Of a DNA stretch of 14,413 nucleotides, positions 6,427 to 14,215 are shown piece after piece (the first letter of the stretch is position 1; each line of letters opens with the position of its first letter). The translations under genes and the position numbers were made by a program. The notes beneath the pieces were generated by a model that saw nothing but the letters and a program-made list of their open reading frames with translations, did not search any database and had not been told where the DNA came from. This DNA comes from Pleurocapsa sp. MO_226.B13. Its GTDB lineage: Bacteria; Cyanobacteriota; Cyanobacteriia; Cyanobacteriales; Xenococcaceae. Location: contig JASJEI010000161.1 in assembly GCA_030064795.1 (NCBI GenBank), positions 1-14,413 on the forward strand, in the 5' to 3' direction.

Positions 6427-7062
6427 TTGAAATCAACAGGGGCGATCGCGGATATGGTAGAGAAAATTGCCTTCCAGAGTATTGGTGGAGTCGAAGGAAT
6501 TTATTTGCCTAGTCAAGACCATCTCAAATATGGAACTTTGCTAACCGATTATGGGGTTTTTCCTGCCGAGACATCGAAACAAGTCAGAAGAACATTTCCA
6601 AGATTTGCGGGTCATGACCTATCCGAATCTGGTCAGCAAACAAGATTACGATTTATAGCTTGGCTCAAAGGTCATCAAACAAGTCCTTTCTATAGTCTTG
6701 ACCTACGTTCAATCCATGATAAATTTCCTTACTGGATTGAAGGCGACAATTGGTTTTACCTTCAAGGCATAGTCCATGAAAGAACTCCCAAAATAGTTAG
6801 CTTGAGAATGCAGCGCAACTATTGGCAAAATTATACCTCTGAAGCGATCGCCTCTTCAGTTAACTATCTCAAGATTAAAAATTGCCCCAGTTCGGTAAGA
6901 ACCTCGCAGTTTTGGAAATTTACCGTTAGTTTCAAAGAAGGTTTCTTACACTGTCTGACAGGTGAAAGGCTGGCTGACGCAAGTACCACTAGAAAGATTT
7001 TAAAATCTTGGCAAACTGACCCTATAGACTCCTCTAAAAGTGAAGAATTGTTAAAAAGATAG
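6427..7062 (+). CDS. hypothetical protein, up to 211 aa
   Basis: The frame opens with TTG at 6427, with AAGG only two bases before it; an ATG at 6454 (MVEKIAFQSIGGVEGIYLP) is the alternative and gives 202 residues. The product is rich in aromatics and beta-prone: YWIEGDNWFYLQGIVHERTP and SQFWKFTVSFKEGFLHCLTG look like strands of a small beta-barrel or OB-like fold, but that is only an impression. There is no signal peptide or membrane helix. The early HIP1 site at 6442 lies within the uncertain N-terminus. It follows the unidentified 125-residue gene on the same strand. I do not recognise the family. The unbroken length and cyanobacterial-looking codon use support a real gene. Confidence 0.65.
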   Translation: MKSTGAIADMVEKIAFQSIGGVEGIYLPSQDHLKYGTLLTDYGVFPAETSKQVRRTFPRFAGHDLSESGQQTRLRFIAWLKGHQTSPFYSLDLRSIHDKFPYWIEGDNWFYLQGIVHERTPKIVSLRMQRNYWQNYTSEAIASSVNYLKIKNCPSSVRTSQFWKFTVSFKEGFLHCLTGERLADASTTRKILKSWQTDPIDSSKSEELLKR

Positions 7063-7341
7063 CTTGAATCTGGCGCTCGCTACCTAGACGTTAATTCAAA
7101 ATCAGTTCCCTAAATTTTAATGCCTACAAGGGGGAAATAAGCGCGAAGATACTGTTGGCGAACGTAATCAGTAAGAGTTTCAAACGTAATATGAAGTAGG
7201 CAATTAGTACAAAGACTCTATAATACGGTCAGCAATTTTTCAAGTATTACATGGTCGAGAGAGGTAAAATCAATTTCCAAGTAATACATGGTTTGAATCG
7301 ATATCCTGAAAGTAGAAATTTGGGATAAATAAATCAAGTCA
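7063..7341. other. gene-free leader of the IS1182-type remnant
   Basis: No gene was found here. A TATAAT-like box lies near 7219-7224. The sequence from about 7154 (TGTTGGCGAACGTAATC) is nearly the same as the bottom-strand sequence at 9145-9161 and may be one end of an insertion sequence. A 22-base direct repeat lies at 7233-7292. Confidence 0.5.
7233..7292 (+). repeat. 22-base imperfect direct repeat
   Basis: Two copies, 7233-7255 and 7271-7292, share CAATTT followed by CAAGTAWTACATGGT. They differ by a one-base length change and a T/A substitution, with 15 bases between them. They lie 50-110 bases before the transposase start, so subterminal transposase-binding repeats or promoter repeats are possible. 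Confidence 0.5.
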
Positions 7342-8216
7342 ATGTCGTTACATCCACAACCCATTCCGCCAGTTCCGTGACGTAACCTCAAGAGTTGCCC
7401 GTGCTGCTTTCGCGCTTAGGTAATATTTATCTACAGATTCGAGATACCTTGGGCAGTATCTACGTTGATGAAGACTTTGCGGATTTATTTTCATCTCATT
7501 GGTCAACCCGCTCAATCACCTTGGCGTTTAGCTTTAATCTGTATCATGCAGTACAGGTCAAATTTATCAGACCGTCAAGCGTGCCGTCTGCAGTCAGAGG
7601 AAGAATCGATTGGAAATATGCGCTTTCTCTACCTTTGTCAGACTCTGGGTTTGATTTTTCAGCAATAGCGCGAGTTTCGGAAACGTTTAATTGAAGGGAG
7701 TTCTGAGGAACTATTATTGAACCGAATCTTGGAGAAATTAAGAGAAAAAGAATTAATTAAAGAGCATAAGCGACAACGCACCGATTCAACACATATTTTA
7801 GCTGCAATTCGTCCCCTCAATCGGCTAGAAACCCTGGGGGAGACAATGCGAGCAGCCCTCAATAGTTTGGCGGTGGTTGCTCCTGATTGGTTAGCCAAAC
7901 GCCTCAAGAAAGATTGGTTTGACCGTTATGGAAGAAGAGTCGAAAATTATCGTCTACCCAAACTCGATTCTCAACGAGAAAATTTAGGTAATCAAATGGG
8001 AGAAGATGGTGAGAATTTACTCAAAAAAGTTTATGCCCCTAATGCTCGCCTTGTGGTTACGCTTGATTCCTGCTGTAGAAATCCTAAGAATAGTCTGGGT
8101 TCAACAGTTCTACGCGCCTGTTGAGGGCAAAGTGAAATGGCGATCGCCCAAAGATATGCCTCCCTCGACTATAGCGATCCATTCCCCCTATGACACAGAA
8201 GCTCACTACAGTTCTA
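7342..8216 (+). pseudogene. IS1182-family transposase, N-terminal half, multiply frameshifted
   Basis: Joining pieces from three frames rebuilds the start of an IS1182-type transposase. MSLHPQPIPPVP begins at ATG 7342 and stops at 7378. Then come RVARAAF (about 7391), GNIYLQIRDTLGSIYVDEDF (from 7419), GQPAQSPWRLALICIMQ (frame of 7465), VRGRIDWKYALSLPLSDSGF (back in the earlier frame), and RKRLIEGSSEELLLNRILEK through GRRVENYRLPK (from 7678). Last come LWLRLIPAVEILRIVWVQQFY and KWRSPKDMPPSTIAIHSPYD (frame of 8006). At least six frame changes show long decay. The C-terminal half, with the rest of the catalytic domain, is missing where the IS1-type element begins. It is certainly non-functional as read. 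Confidence 0.88.
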
Positions 8217-9029
8217 GGTAGTCCTAAAAAGGAAAGGATAAGGGAAAATAGCAAGGTAGTTTTCTTTTGAAAGTGTCTTTATGTCAGAGTCAATGTTGTC
8301 TTGTCCTACTTGTGGGTTTCATGCGATCGTTAAAAATGGTCAAACGCGCCACGGGAAACAAAATTACAAGTGCAACGACTGTGGTCGTCAATTTGTGGAG
8401 AATCCCAAGTGGAGAAAGATCAAGGAGGAAACTACAGCTTTGATTGACCGATTGCTCTTAGAAAAAATTCCCTTAGCGGGGATTGCTCGTGCGATAAAAG
8501 TTTCCGAAGCTTGGCTCCAAAACTATGTCAACGCTAAATATGACACTGTAACTCGACAAGTCATAGTACAATCAAAACCTAAGAAACGGTTGACAGTGCA
8601 GATGGATGAGTTATGGTCATTTGTGGATGATAGTGGGAATGAGCAATGGGTTTGGTTAGCTATTGATGTAGAGACTCGTGAGATTGTGGGTTGTTATATT
8701 GGCGATCGCAAGGCGAGAATCAGCCAAAGCTCTTTGGCACTCGCTGCCTGCGGTTTATCGGCAATGTGCAGTATTTTATAGTGATTACTGGGTTTCTTAT
8801 CCTGTGGCCTTTCCCAGTAATCGTCATCGAGCCGTGGGAAAAGAAACAGGCAAAACTAGCTATATCGAGCGATTTAACTGTACTTTGCGACAAAGAGTGT
8901 CACGATTAGTCAGAAAAAGCCTATCTTTTTCTAAGAAATTAGACAATCATATCAGTGCCATCTGGTATTTTATTCATCATTACAATGCTTCTTTACCTGT
9001 GCATTCATCCTTTCCTTTTTAGGACTACC
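8217..9029 (+). mobile_element. IS1-family insertion sequence, 813 bp
   Basis: Perfect 23-bp terminal inverted repeats, 8217-8239 and 9007-9029, begin GGTAGTCCTAAAAAGG and enclose a transposase whose stop overlaps the right repeat. The length is normal for the family. IS1 elements usually create an 8-9-bp target duplication, but the flanks here (left ...CAGTTCTA, right CGCGATTG...) do not match. The IS1182 gene on the left is not resumed on the right. A deletion next to the element, or recombination between two copies, explains both. Confidence 0.93.
8281..9022 (+). pseudogene. IS1-family transposase, apparently frameshifted
   Basis: The first frame (8281-8781) gives an N-terminal zinc finger, CPTC ... 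CNDC (Cys8, 11, 31, 34), a helix-turn-helix region, and the start of the catalytic domain, MDELWSFVDD (Asp109), ending shortly after CYIGDR. The family sequence resumes one frame on (open 8678-9022) with AKALWHSLPAVYRQCAVFYSDYW (second Asp) and GKTSYIERFN (catalytic Glu), ending HHYNASLPVHSSFPF. The switch lies at about 8700-8715, next to a HIP1 octamer. Joined, they give a protein of about 247 residues, the usual length. Cyanobacterial relatives are, to my knowledge, mostly single-frame, so an inactivating indel is likelier than the programmed -1 shift of enteric IS1; the change needed here is +1. Confidence 0.85.
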
Positions 9030-9039
9030 CGCGATTGCT

Positions 9040-9165
9040 ATGACTTTGTTGGCGAATGTGCTACAGGCAATCTTACACAAAGTATTACGAAAAGCTAAAG
9101 TGATGATTTCTCGTTAATGTAGTACTAATAATTTCAGCAAAGATTACTTTCGCCAACAAAGTCAT
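9040..9165. repeat. 126-bp inverted-repeat structure (MITE-like or paired IS ends)
   Basis: ATGACTTTGTTGGCGAA at 9040-9056 recurs inverted, without mismatch, at 9149-9165. The 92 bases between carry no complete gene. The inner flank of the right arm continues AGTAATC, and the same TGTTGGCGAAnGTAATC string, with one mismatch, occurs at about 7154 in the opposite orientation. The structure supplies the last codons of the hydrolase remnant. It is either a miniature inverted-repeat element or the outer end of the IS1182-type element joined to a second copy of that end. Confidence 0.55.
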
Positions 9166-9970
9166 GTCATTCGCTAACATCTCTTTTTTTTGTCCAAAGT
9201 CCAATAATATGCTTAACAAAAGAGCACCCAGTTGCTGAACCTTACGTTTATGGATTACGCCTCCATATCTAAAAAGATATCCAGACTTTTCAGAATGCTT
9301 TTCTAGAGGATCGGCATCATGAGACAATGGTTTCATTGCTTTCATTGCCCTTTGTATTTTCACATCTCCAGATTTTTCAGCTTCTTTAGCAATAAAATCA
9401 TTCCAGATCTTTTCCCGTTCGTAGTCGTTTATATACTGCGATATACCTACATACGCCTGTATTTTTTCTGGATATCTGTGTGCGACATTAATGCCAGTAA
9501 TGGAGCCAGCAGAGTATCCAACGAGAAAAACTTTCTGAACATTAAACTTGTTTCGCAAGCGATCGATTAACTCATTGCAGTCTGCAACCATTCTATCGAA
9601 AGTCATTGAACTAATTGGAATATCACGGCTATATGATTTACCAGCTCCTCGTCGATCCCAATGAACGACTGTAAAATGTTTAATTAATTCGGCATCCAAA
9701 TTACGCGAGCTTGGCATAAAACCTGCTGTTGCGCCAGGACCGCCATGCAAAACTAATAAGACTGGATTATTTCGATCTTCACCCCTGATAAATATCCATT
9801 GCTTTAAACCACCCAGTGTAATCTCCTCTAATGAACTTATGCCATTATCTGTTCCAATTTTAGTCGAATTTCAAATAAAGTCTGTACGCGAGCAAGGCAA
9901 TGAAAACGAGTAATAAAAGACCTATTGAAATAATCGTTACCCACTTTATACTCTGCAAAAACCATTTCAT
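9085..9970 (-). pseudogene. alpha/beta hydrolase (prolyl aminopeptidase-like S33), broken at both ends
   Basis: The N-terminus lies in one frame: ATG 9968-9970 gives MKWFLQSIKWVTIISIGLLL and further hydrophobic residues, a membrane anchor or uncleaved signal, stopping at TAA 9860-9862. The body lies in another frame and is open from just past that point: KIGTDNGISSLEEITLGG, LVLHGGPGATAG (oxyanion-hole motif), HFTVVHWDRRGAGKSY, and the nucleophile elbow GYSAGS. This HGGPG plus WDxRGAGKS pattern is typical of S33 hydrolases. The C-terminal half, including the catalytic Asp and His, is gone: after about 9178 the frame runs into the inverted-repeat structure and ends at 9085. One indel plus a mobile-element truncation make this a pseudogene. 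It is not obviously linked to its neighbours. Confidence 0.85.
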
Positions 9971-10066
9971 CTCGTGTCTCTTTTAAATTTATCCTTTTTT
10001 GATAATTGGTATAAGGTCGTCGAAACTATCGCGTAATTTCAGTCCACCAGTAAAATCTTTTTTAGA

Positions 10067-10098
10067 ACATTGAGTATTGAGCGATCGCTATTCAATGT
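10067..10098 (-). terminator. hairpin over the permease stop codon
   Basis: ACATTGA (10067-10073) and TCAATGT (10092-10098) form 7-bp arms around a HIP1 octamer, covering the permease TAG at 10088-10090. No T-run follows on the minus strand, so termination is only a possibility. The stem may instead protect the 3' end of the message. Confidence 0.3.
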
Positions 10099-13000
10099 CT
10101 AATATCTTGTTGTTAGGAGTTAAAAGCAAATACAAACAAGGAATAACTAGCAAGGCAATTAGGGTAGAAGCAACTAAACCAAAACCAACCGCAGTAGCTA
10201 GAGGAAACCAAATTGGATCGCTTAATGCCAGGGGAATTAAGCCAACGATAGTTGTAATACTGGTAGTGAGAATCGGACGCAATCTATCTGCTGCGCCTCT
10301 AGCTGCTGCATCCTTGACTGCCATACCATTGGCTCGATGATTGTTCATGGTTTCGATCATGACGATCGCATCATTAACGACAATTCCCGTGAGGGCAATC
10401 ATGCCCACAACCGCTGGAAAAGAAATCGGGATTCTGAGGACAAAGAAGCCGAGGAAAGTACCGATGTAGGCGAAAGGAATTGCCAGCATGATAATAAATG
10501 GTTGGGTAAAAGAACCAAATTGAATTACCAAGACAGCAAAGATAAGAAAGACGGCTACTATTGCCATTTGCCCTGCTGAAGTGAAAGTTTCTCCCTGGGT
10601 TTCTAATTCTCCTGCAAAGTTATAGTTGTAACCTTGACCCCAGTTTTGCCTCATTCGCGCTAACTTGGGTTCTAAGTCGGCGACAATTTCCCCGACAGTA
10701 CGGTCTTGATTTTTTGCCAAGACAGTAACGGTGCGTTGGGCATCTCTATGAGTAATCGACAAGGGAGCAACTCCCGATTCTATTTCAAATACTTCAGTTG
10801 CGGAAAGAGTTGTGCTATTGCGAGTAAAAACAGGAATGCTTAGTAATTCATCCCGACGAGTTGGGCCTCCAATTCCCCCGTCGCGGGAAGCCCAAAGAGT
10901 ACTGAGATGAATTTCTAAATCTTCTTCACCACCGCCGATGGGAAAATCACCAATGTCATTATCCGTCATCATATAACGTCCTTGCAAAGCCAGATCTTCA
11001 TCGGCTAAACCATAGAAGTTTATGGCTTCTCGACGGGGACGCAACTTAAGATCTGGTCGTAATGTACCCAAGTCATCTCGGACATCTATCGCTCCAGAAA
11101 TTTGTCTCAAGGCGAGTTGTACTTCCCCAGAGATACGGCGCAACTCGTCCATATCTGTACCTACCAGTTCGATTTCGATAGGATCGCCTCCTTCTCCTGT
11201 AGTTGGGGCATTAACAACTAGAGATGACCCTGGATACTGACGTAGTGCTTTATTTAACTCTTGACGTAACTCATCGACATATTCAAAGGAGAGTTTAGCT
11301 CGCTCTTCTTCTGGGGTGAAGATAGCCGAGAAACCAACTAAATAATTGCCATCATTAGGTTTAATGCCACTTTCCTCTACTAAACTACTCCGTTGACCGA
11401 CTAATTTAATGACGCTTTCTAAATAGTCTTTACTGCGTAATATTTCACCCACCTCATCTGCTACTTTTTGAGAACTATTGAGGGTTGTGGTTGGGGGTAA
11501 TTCGATATTGACACTTAATTTGCGCCAGTCGTCATCGGGAAACAGAGTACCGGGAACAGTTCCTACTAAGATCGTGGCAGTGACAAATAAAGCGATCGCA
11601 CTTAATGCCCAAATTTTCGCTGTAGTTTTATTGCGGATAGTTGCTGCTAAACTCCAGTTACAGAACTTGGTCGATGCTGTTTCGGTCAAGCGATCGATCT
11701 TACTTTTTTGTTCTTGAGCTTTAACATTTTCCAGTAGATAACGGGATAGGGGAAGATCGACCAGTAAAGCAATGACATAACTTAGAATCAGACAAATTAT
11801 GGCACTAATGGGAATGAGGCGGATAAATTTACCCATCGTACCGCTAATTGCCATTAAGGGAGCCAATGCCAAAATGGTGGTAAGTTGACCGGCAAAAGCA
11901 GGGGCAGCATAGGTTTTAACGGTTTTTAAAACAGCGCGATTGAAACTCAAACCCTCAACAAATATACCCTCGTGCATCCCCTCCATCATTAGGATAAACA
12001 CATCTACCAGCAACCCCAACGCCAGAATCATGCCGATTTGCACTATATTATTGAGGGTGAAACCCATTAAAAATAGCACTGCCAAAGTTCCCAAAAAAGT
12101 CAAGGGAATAGATAACCCTGCAATAATCGCTTCCCGCCAGGTAAGGGCGAATAAGAGAACAATAAAAACCCCAACAATCCCTTCCACAACATTTTGAAAG
12201 ACAATGTGCAAGTCTCGATTGATTTCATCAGCATCGGTACTAATTACCCGATATTCCATGCCGTAGGGCCAAATATTGGGATTTTGTTTAGCTGCTTCGA
12301 TAGCTGCTAGGGAATCATCAATAACTTTAATCGTATCCGAACCTGGAACTTTAACTACATCAACGTTAATTACGGGTTGAAACTTTCCCCGATCTGAACT
12401 CAAGAAAGCTCGATTTTTCTCCCGTTCTAAATCCCGCCTCACATCGGCAACCTCTTGCAATCTTACGACTCGCCCACCCAAATCCCCCGATAAACGAGCT
12501 ACAGGTAAGTTGCGTAAATCTGATAAACTGCGAAATCGTCCATAATATCGTAACTGCGTGCCAATTTCGTCACTCTCAATCTGATCCCAAGGTAAATCTA
12601 GATTTCCCTGTTGAATAGCATTAGCTACCTGGGTTGCTGAGACTCCCATCGTAATCAGGCGAGAGGGTATAAGCTGAACGTGAATTACTTCTTCACGATT
12701 ACCACTTAAGTCTACTTTGCGGACATTGGGGATAGTTTCTAAAATATCTTCCAGATCTTCGGCTGCTTTACTCAATATTGCCAAGTCAATCTCCCCATAT
12801 AAGCCCATAGTTAAGACGGGAGCATCCTGAGTTGAAATTTGTTCTACTTTAGGTTCATCTGCATCCTTGGCTATTTCTGGTTTGGCTTCATCTACCTTCG
12901 CCCTAACTAGAGAAATCGACTCGGCAGTGGGAGCTTCTGCTTCAAACTCTACGTTGATTATCGACGCACCATTAAAAGAAGCACTACTTAAATCTTTTAA

Positions 13001-13303
13001 TCCTTTAAGAGATTTTAATTCCTTCTCAATTTTATCCGTTACCTGATTTTCAATGGTTTCTGGATCTGCCCCCGCCCAAGTAGTTTCGATATTGGCGATC
13101 GCAATATTAATATCAGGATCGCCTTCTTTCACCATGGTTGACATACCCATTAATCCGCCTACAATCAGTAGTATGGATAACAAAATGGCAAATACTGTCT
13201 TGAAAAAAAAGAACTTAGTCAAAGGTGATGCTTTACTAGGAGCGGGTGCATCGTGTTCTTTCCTTGGTTCAGGTGTCTCTGGAGGAAATAATAGCTGACT
13301 CAT
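10088..13303 (-). CDS. RND-family efflux permease (AcrB-like)
   Basis: The 1071-residue product has the full RND layout. The first membrane helix follows a short cytoplasmic tail (about 30-55), then a large periplasmic domain, a membrane block (about 365-520), helix 7 (about 567-590), a second periplasmic domain and a final membrane block (about 890-1060). RND pumps export drugs, metals or lipophilic compounds, driven by protons. Helix 4 reads LALGLLVDVFILMMEG: Asp434 keeps the place of AcrB Asp407, but the Asp408 position is Val435. Helix 10 reads ALTGIVVNDAIVMIE, with Asn977-Asp978 where AcrB has Lys940-Asn. The proton relay is therefore built differently, and the substrate cannot be predicted. 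No membrane-fusion protein or TolC gene lies on either side. The frame is intact, with ATG at 13301-13303. Confidence 0.93.
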   Translation of the reverse strand: MSQLLFPPETPEPRKEHDAPAPSKASPLTKFFFFKTVFAILLSILLIVGGLMGMSTMVKEGDPDINIAIANIETTWAGADPETIENQVTDKIEKELKSLKGLKDLSSASFNGASIINVEFEAEAPTAESISLVRAKVDEAKPEIAKDADEPKVEQISTQDAPVLTMGLYGEIDLAILSKAAEDLEDILETIPNVRKVDLSGNREEVIHVQLIPSRLITMGVSATQVANAIQQGNLDLPWDQIESDEIGTQLRYYGRFRSLSDLRNLPVARLSGDLGGRVVRLQEVADVRRDLEREKNRAFLSSDRGKFQPVINVDVVKVPGSDTIKVIDDSLAAIEAAKQNPNIWPYGMEYRVISTDADEINRDLHIVFQNVVEGIVGVFIVLLFALTWREAIIAGLSIPLTFLGTLAVLFLMGFTLNNIVQIGMILALGLLVDVFILMMEGMHEGIFVEGLSFNRAVLKTVKTYAAPAFAGQLTTILALAPLMAISGTMGKFIRLIPISAIICLILSYVIALLVDLPLSRYLLENVKAQEQKSKIDRLTETASTKFCNWSLAATIRNKTTAKIWALSAIALFVTATILVGTVPGTLFPDDDWRKLSVNIELPPTTTLNSSQKVADEVGEILRSKDYLESVIKLVGQRSSLVEESGIKPNDGNYLVGFSAIFTPEEERAKLSFEYVDELRQELNKALRQYPGSSLVVNAPTTGEGGDPIEIELVGTDMDELRRISGEVQLALRQISGAIDVRDDLGTLRPDLKLRPRREAINFYGLADEDLALQGRYMMTDNDIGDFPIGGGEEDLEIHLSTLWASRDGGIGGPTRRDELLSIPVFTRNSTTLSATEVFEIESGVAPLSITHRDAQRTVTVLAKNQDRTVGEIVADLEPKLARMRQNWGQGYNYNFAGELETQGETFTSAGQMAIVAVFLIFAVLVIQFGSFTQPFIIMLAIPFAYIGTFLGFFVLRIPISFPAVVGMIALTGIVVNDAIVMIETMNNHRANGMAVKDAAARGAADRLRPILTTSITTIVGLIPLALSDPIWFPLATAVGFGLVASTLIALLVIPCLYLLLTPNNKILDIE

Positions 13304-13502
13304 TTGCTAAGTAAGCATTGGGGGAGTGTCGCTAATAATATTAGGTTTTAAGTTTGAAGAATCTGTGAGGGATTAAAAGAGAATAACGTTATTTGTTGAG
13401 ACATTTTCCTTTTCAAGCATTTTTCAACAAGGTAAACTTGGAACCGCTATTAACAAAAAATATCAATTATTCAAGTAGTGAAGTGGACAGACAGTTTGTG
13501 AT

Positions 13503-13523
13503 GCGATCGCTTAAAATCTCTGG
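13503..13523 (+). repeat. left copy of 21-bp direct repeat flanking the toxin-antitoxin pair
   Basis: A HIP1 octamer GCGATCGC is followed by TTAAAATCTCTGG. The same 21 bases, with one A/G difference, recur at 14216-14236. The two copies bracket the toxin and antitoxin genes. This copy lies just after the toxin stop codon, in the 232-base gap between permease and toxin, where no gene was found. Confidence 0.65.
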
Positions 13524-13535
13524 ACTTTTAAGCAT

Positions 13536-13850
13536 CTAGTAATGGTAACGACATTGTAGAAAAATTAATTTGTCATCACTAACTTGATATACAAGTCTAT
13601 GTTCTTGAGTAATTCTTCTCGACCAACGAGATCCAGGTAAATATTTTAATTTTTCTGGTTTGCCAATTCCTTTGATGGGATCTGCAATGGTTGCTTCAAC
13701 CAAATCTAAAACACGGTCGCATATTTTACGGTCTTTGTCTTGATGCGCGTTCCCTTGCGCCTTACGTCGGCGCGGGGTCGCATCGCTTTTTGCCCACCAA
13801 CGTAAATCATCTCGAAATTGAGCATCAAAAATAACAACTTTATCTTTCAA
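13536..13850 (-). CDS. YoeB/Txe-family toxin with internal insertion
   Basis: YoeB-type toxins are ribosome-dependent endoribonucleases. The match is clear: DAQFRDDLRWWAKSD, DRKICDRVLDLVEA, GIGKPEKLKYLPGSRWSRRI, EHRLVYQVSDDKL and the terminal CRYHY with the catalytic His-Tyr pair. The conserved Glu (in KPE) and Arg (in SRRI) are present. It is 104 residues against the usual 84-85. The extra residues, about 24-40 (ATPRRRKAQGNAHQDKD), lie between helix 1 and helix 2, and their DNA is a palindromic element. Translation starts at TTG 13848-13850, inside the end of the antitoxin gene (11-base overlap), with GGAG in the antitoxin's last codons as ribosome-binding site. Whether the toxin is still active is unknown. 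Confidence 0.88.
   Translation of the reverse strand: MKDKVVIFDAQFRDDLRWWAKSDATPRRRKAQGNAHQDKDRKICDRVLDLVEATIADPIKGIGKPEKLKYLPGSRWSRRITQEHRLVYQVSDDKLIFLQCRYHY
13742..13784. repeat. palindromic element inserted in frame in the toxin gene
   Basis: Nested stems pair 13742-13747 with 13779-13784 (GATGCG/CGCATC), 13752-13754 with 13775-13777 (CCC/GGG), and 13757-13761 with 13769-13773 (GCGCC/GGCGC). The segment is much more GC-rich than the rest of the gene. It keeps the reading frame open and adds about 17 residues at a loop, much like the protein-coding palindromic repeats known from Rickettsia. Confidence 0.65.
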
Positions 13851-14136
13851 TACCTAACTCCTGGCAAAGTTCGGCTAGGCTTTCTGATTTTGACTCTGGT
13901 TCATTTTCGATCGCATCTGCCCTTTCCATAGCTGCAATAAGTTTTTGGGCATTGGCAGGAGATCTAAAAAGATGTAGGGTTTCGAGAATATTGGAAAGTT
14001 CATCAGCAGCTAAAATTGCTACGTCTTCTTTACCTTGCCGAGTAACAATTATGACATTTCGATCGGCGATCGCTTCATCTAATATTGAAGCTAAATTCTG
14101 ACGGAGATTGGTGTAGTTTGTTTGTTTAGCTAGCAT
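13840..14136 (-). CDS. Phd/YefM-family antitoxin
   Basis: The 98-residue product begins MLAKQTNYTNLRQNLASILD, the usual YefM N-terminal dimerisation and DNA-binding domain, followed by the conserved VIIVTRQGKEDVAILAADEL. Its C-terminal half, from about residue 55, is helical and acidic, and in this family wraps round the toxin to neutralise it. It precedes and overlaps the YoeB-type toxin gene, the standard order. ATG 14134-14136 is the only sensible start, and the palindromic operator lies immediately upstream. The pair would be autoregulated and would act as a plasmid- or island-stability module. Confidence 0.93.
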   Translation of the reverse strand: MLAKQTNYTNLRQNLASILDEAIADRNVIIVTRQGKEDVAILAADELSNILETLHLFRSPANAQKLIAAMERADAIENEPESKSESLAELCQELGIER

Positions 14137-14140
14137 ATCA

Positions 14141-14164
14141 TTAAGTACATATATGTGTACTTAA
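14141..14164 (-). promoter_or_regulatory. palindromic operator of the toxin-antitoxin operon
   Basis: TTAAGTACA and TGTACTTAA form perfect 9-bp arms around six bases, ending five bases before the antitoxin ATG. The AGTACA/TGTACT halves resemble the TGTACA hexamers bound by E. coli YefM-YoeB. Binding here would block transcription initiation and translation start. Confidence 0.7.
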
Positions 14165-14215
14165 GATAGCAAATAATTCGAGGAATAAGGCAAATAAGCG
14201 ATCGCATTAAATTAG

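Noticed and set aside
7233..7292. Possible CRISPR array
   Set aside because: There are only two imperfect copies with a 15-base gap, no further units and no cas genes.
7465..8221. Four separate small genes in the IS1182 region
   Set aside because: Their products join end to end into one transposase, so they are fragments of one decayed gene; the apparent TTG/ATG starts are accidental.
8691..8909. A third plus-strand frame (72 codons) inside the IS1 transposase
   Set aside because: It has no similarity to the transposase, which is already explained by the other two frames.
9319..9570. Plus-strand frame of 83 codons opposite the hydrolase
   Set aside because: It is the reverse complement of the conserved hydrolase core, with a phenylalanine-rich composition typical of a shadow frame.
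10337..13298. Several plus-strand open frames of 70-90 codons opposite the permease
   Set aside because: They are antisense shadows of a long, intact, clearly recognisable gene. Their products have no coherent motifs and no ribosome-binding sites stand out.
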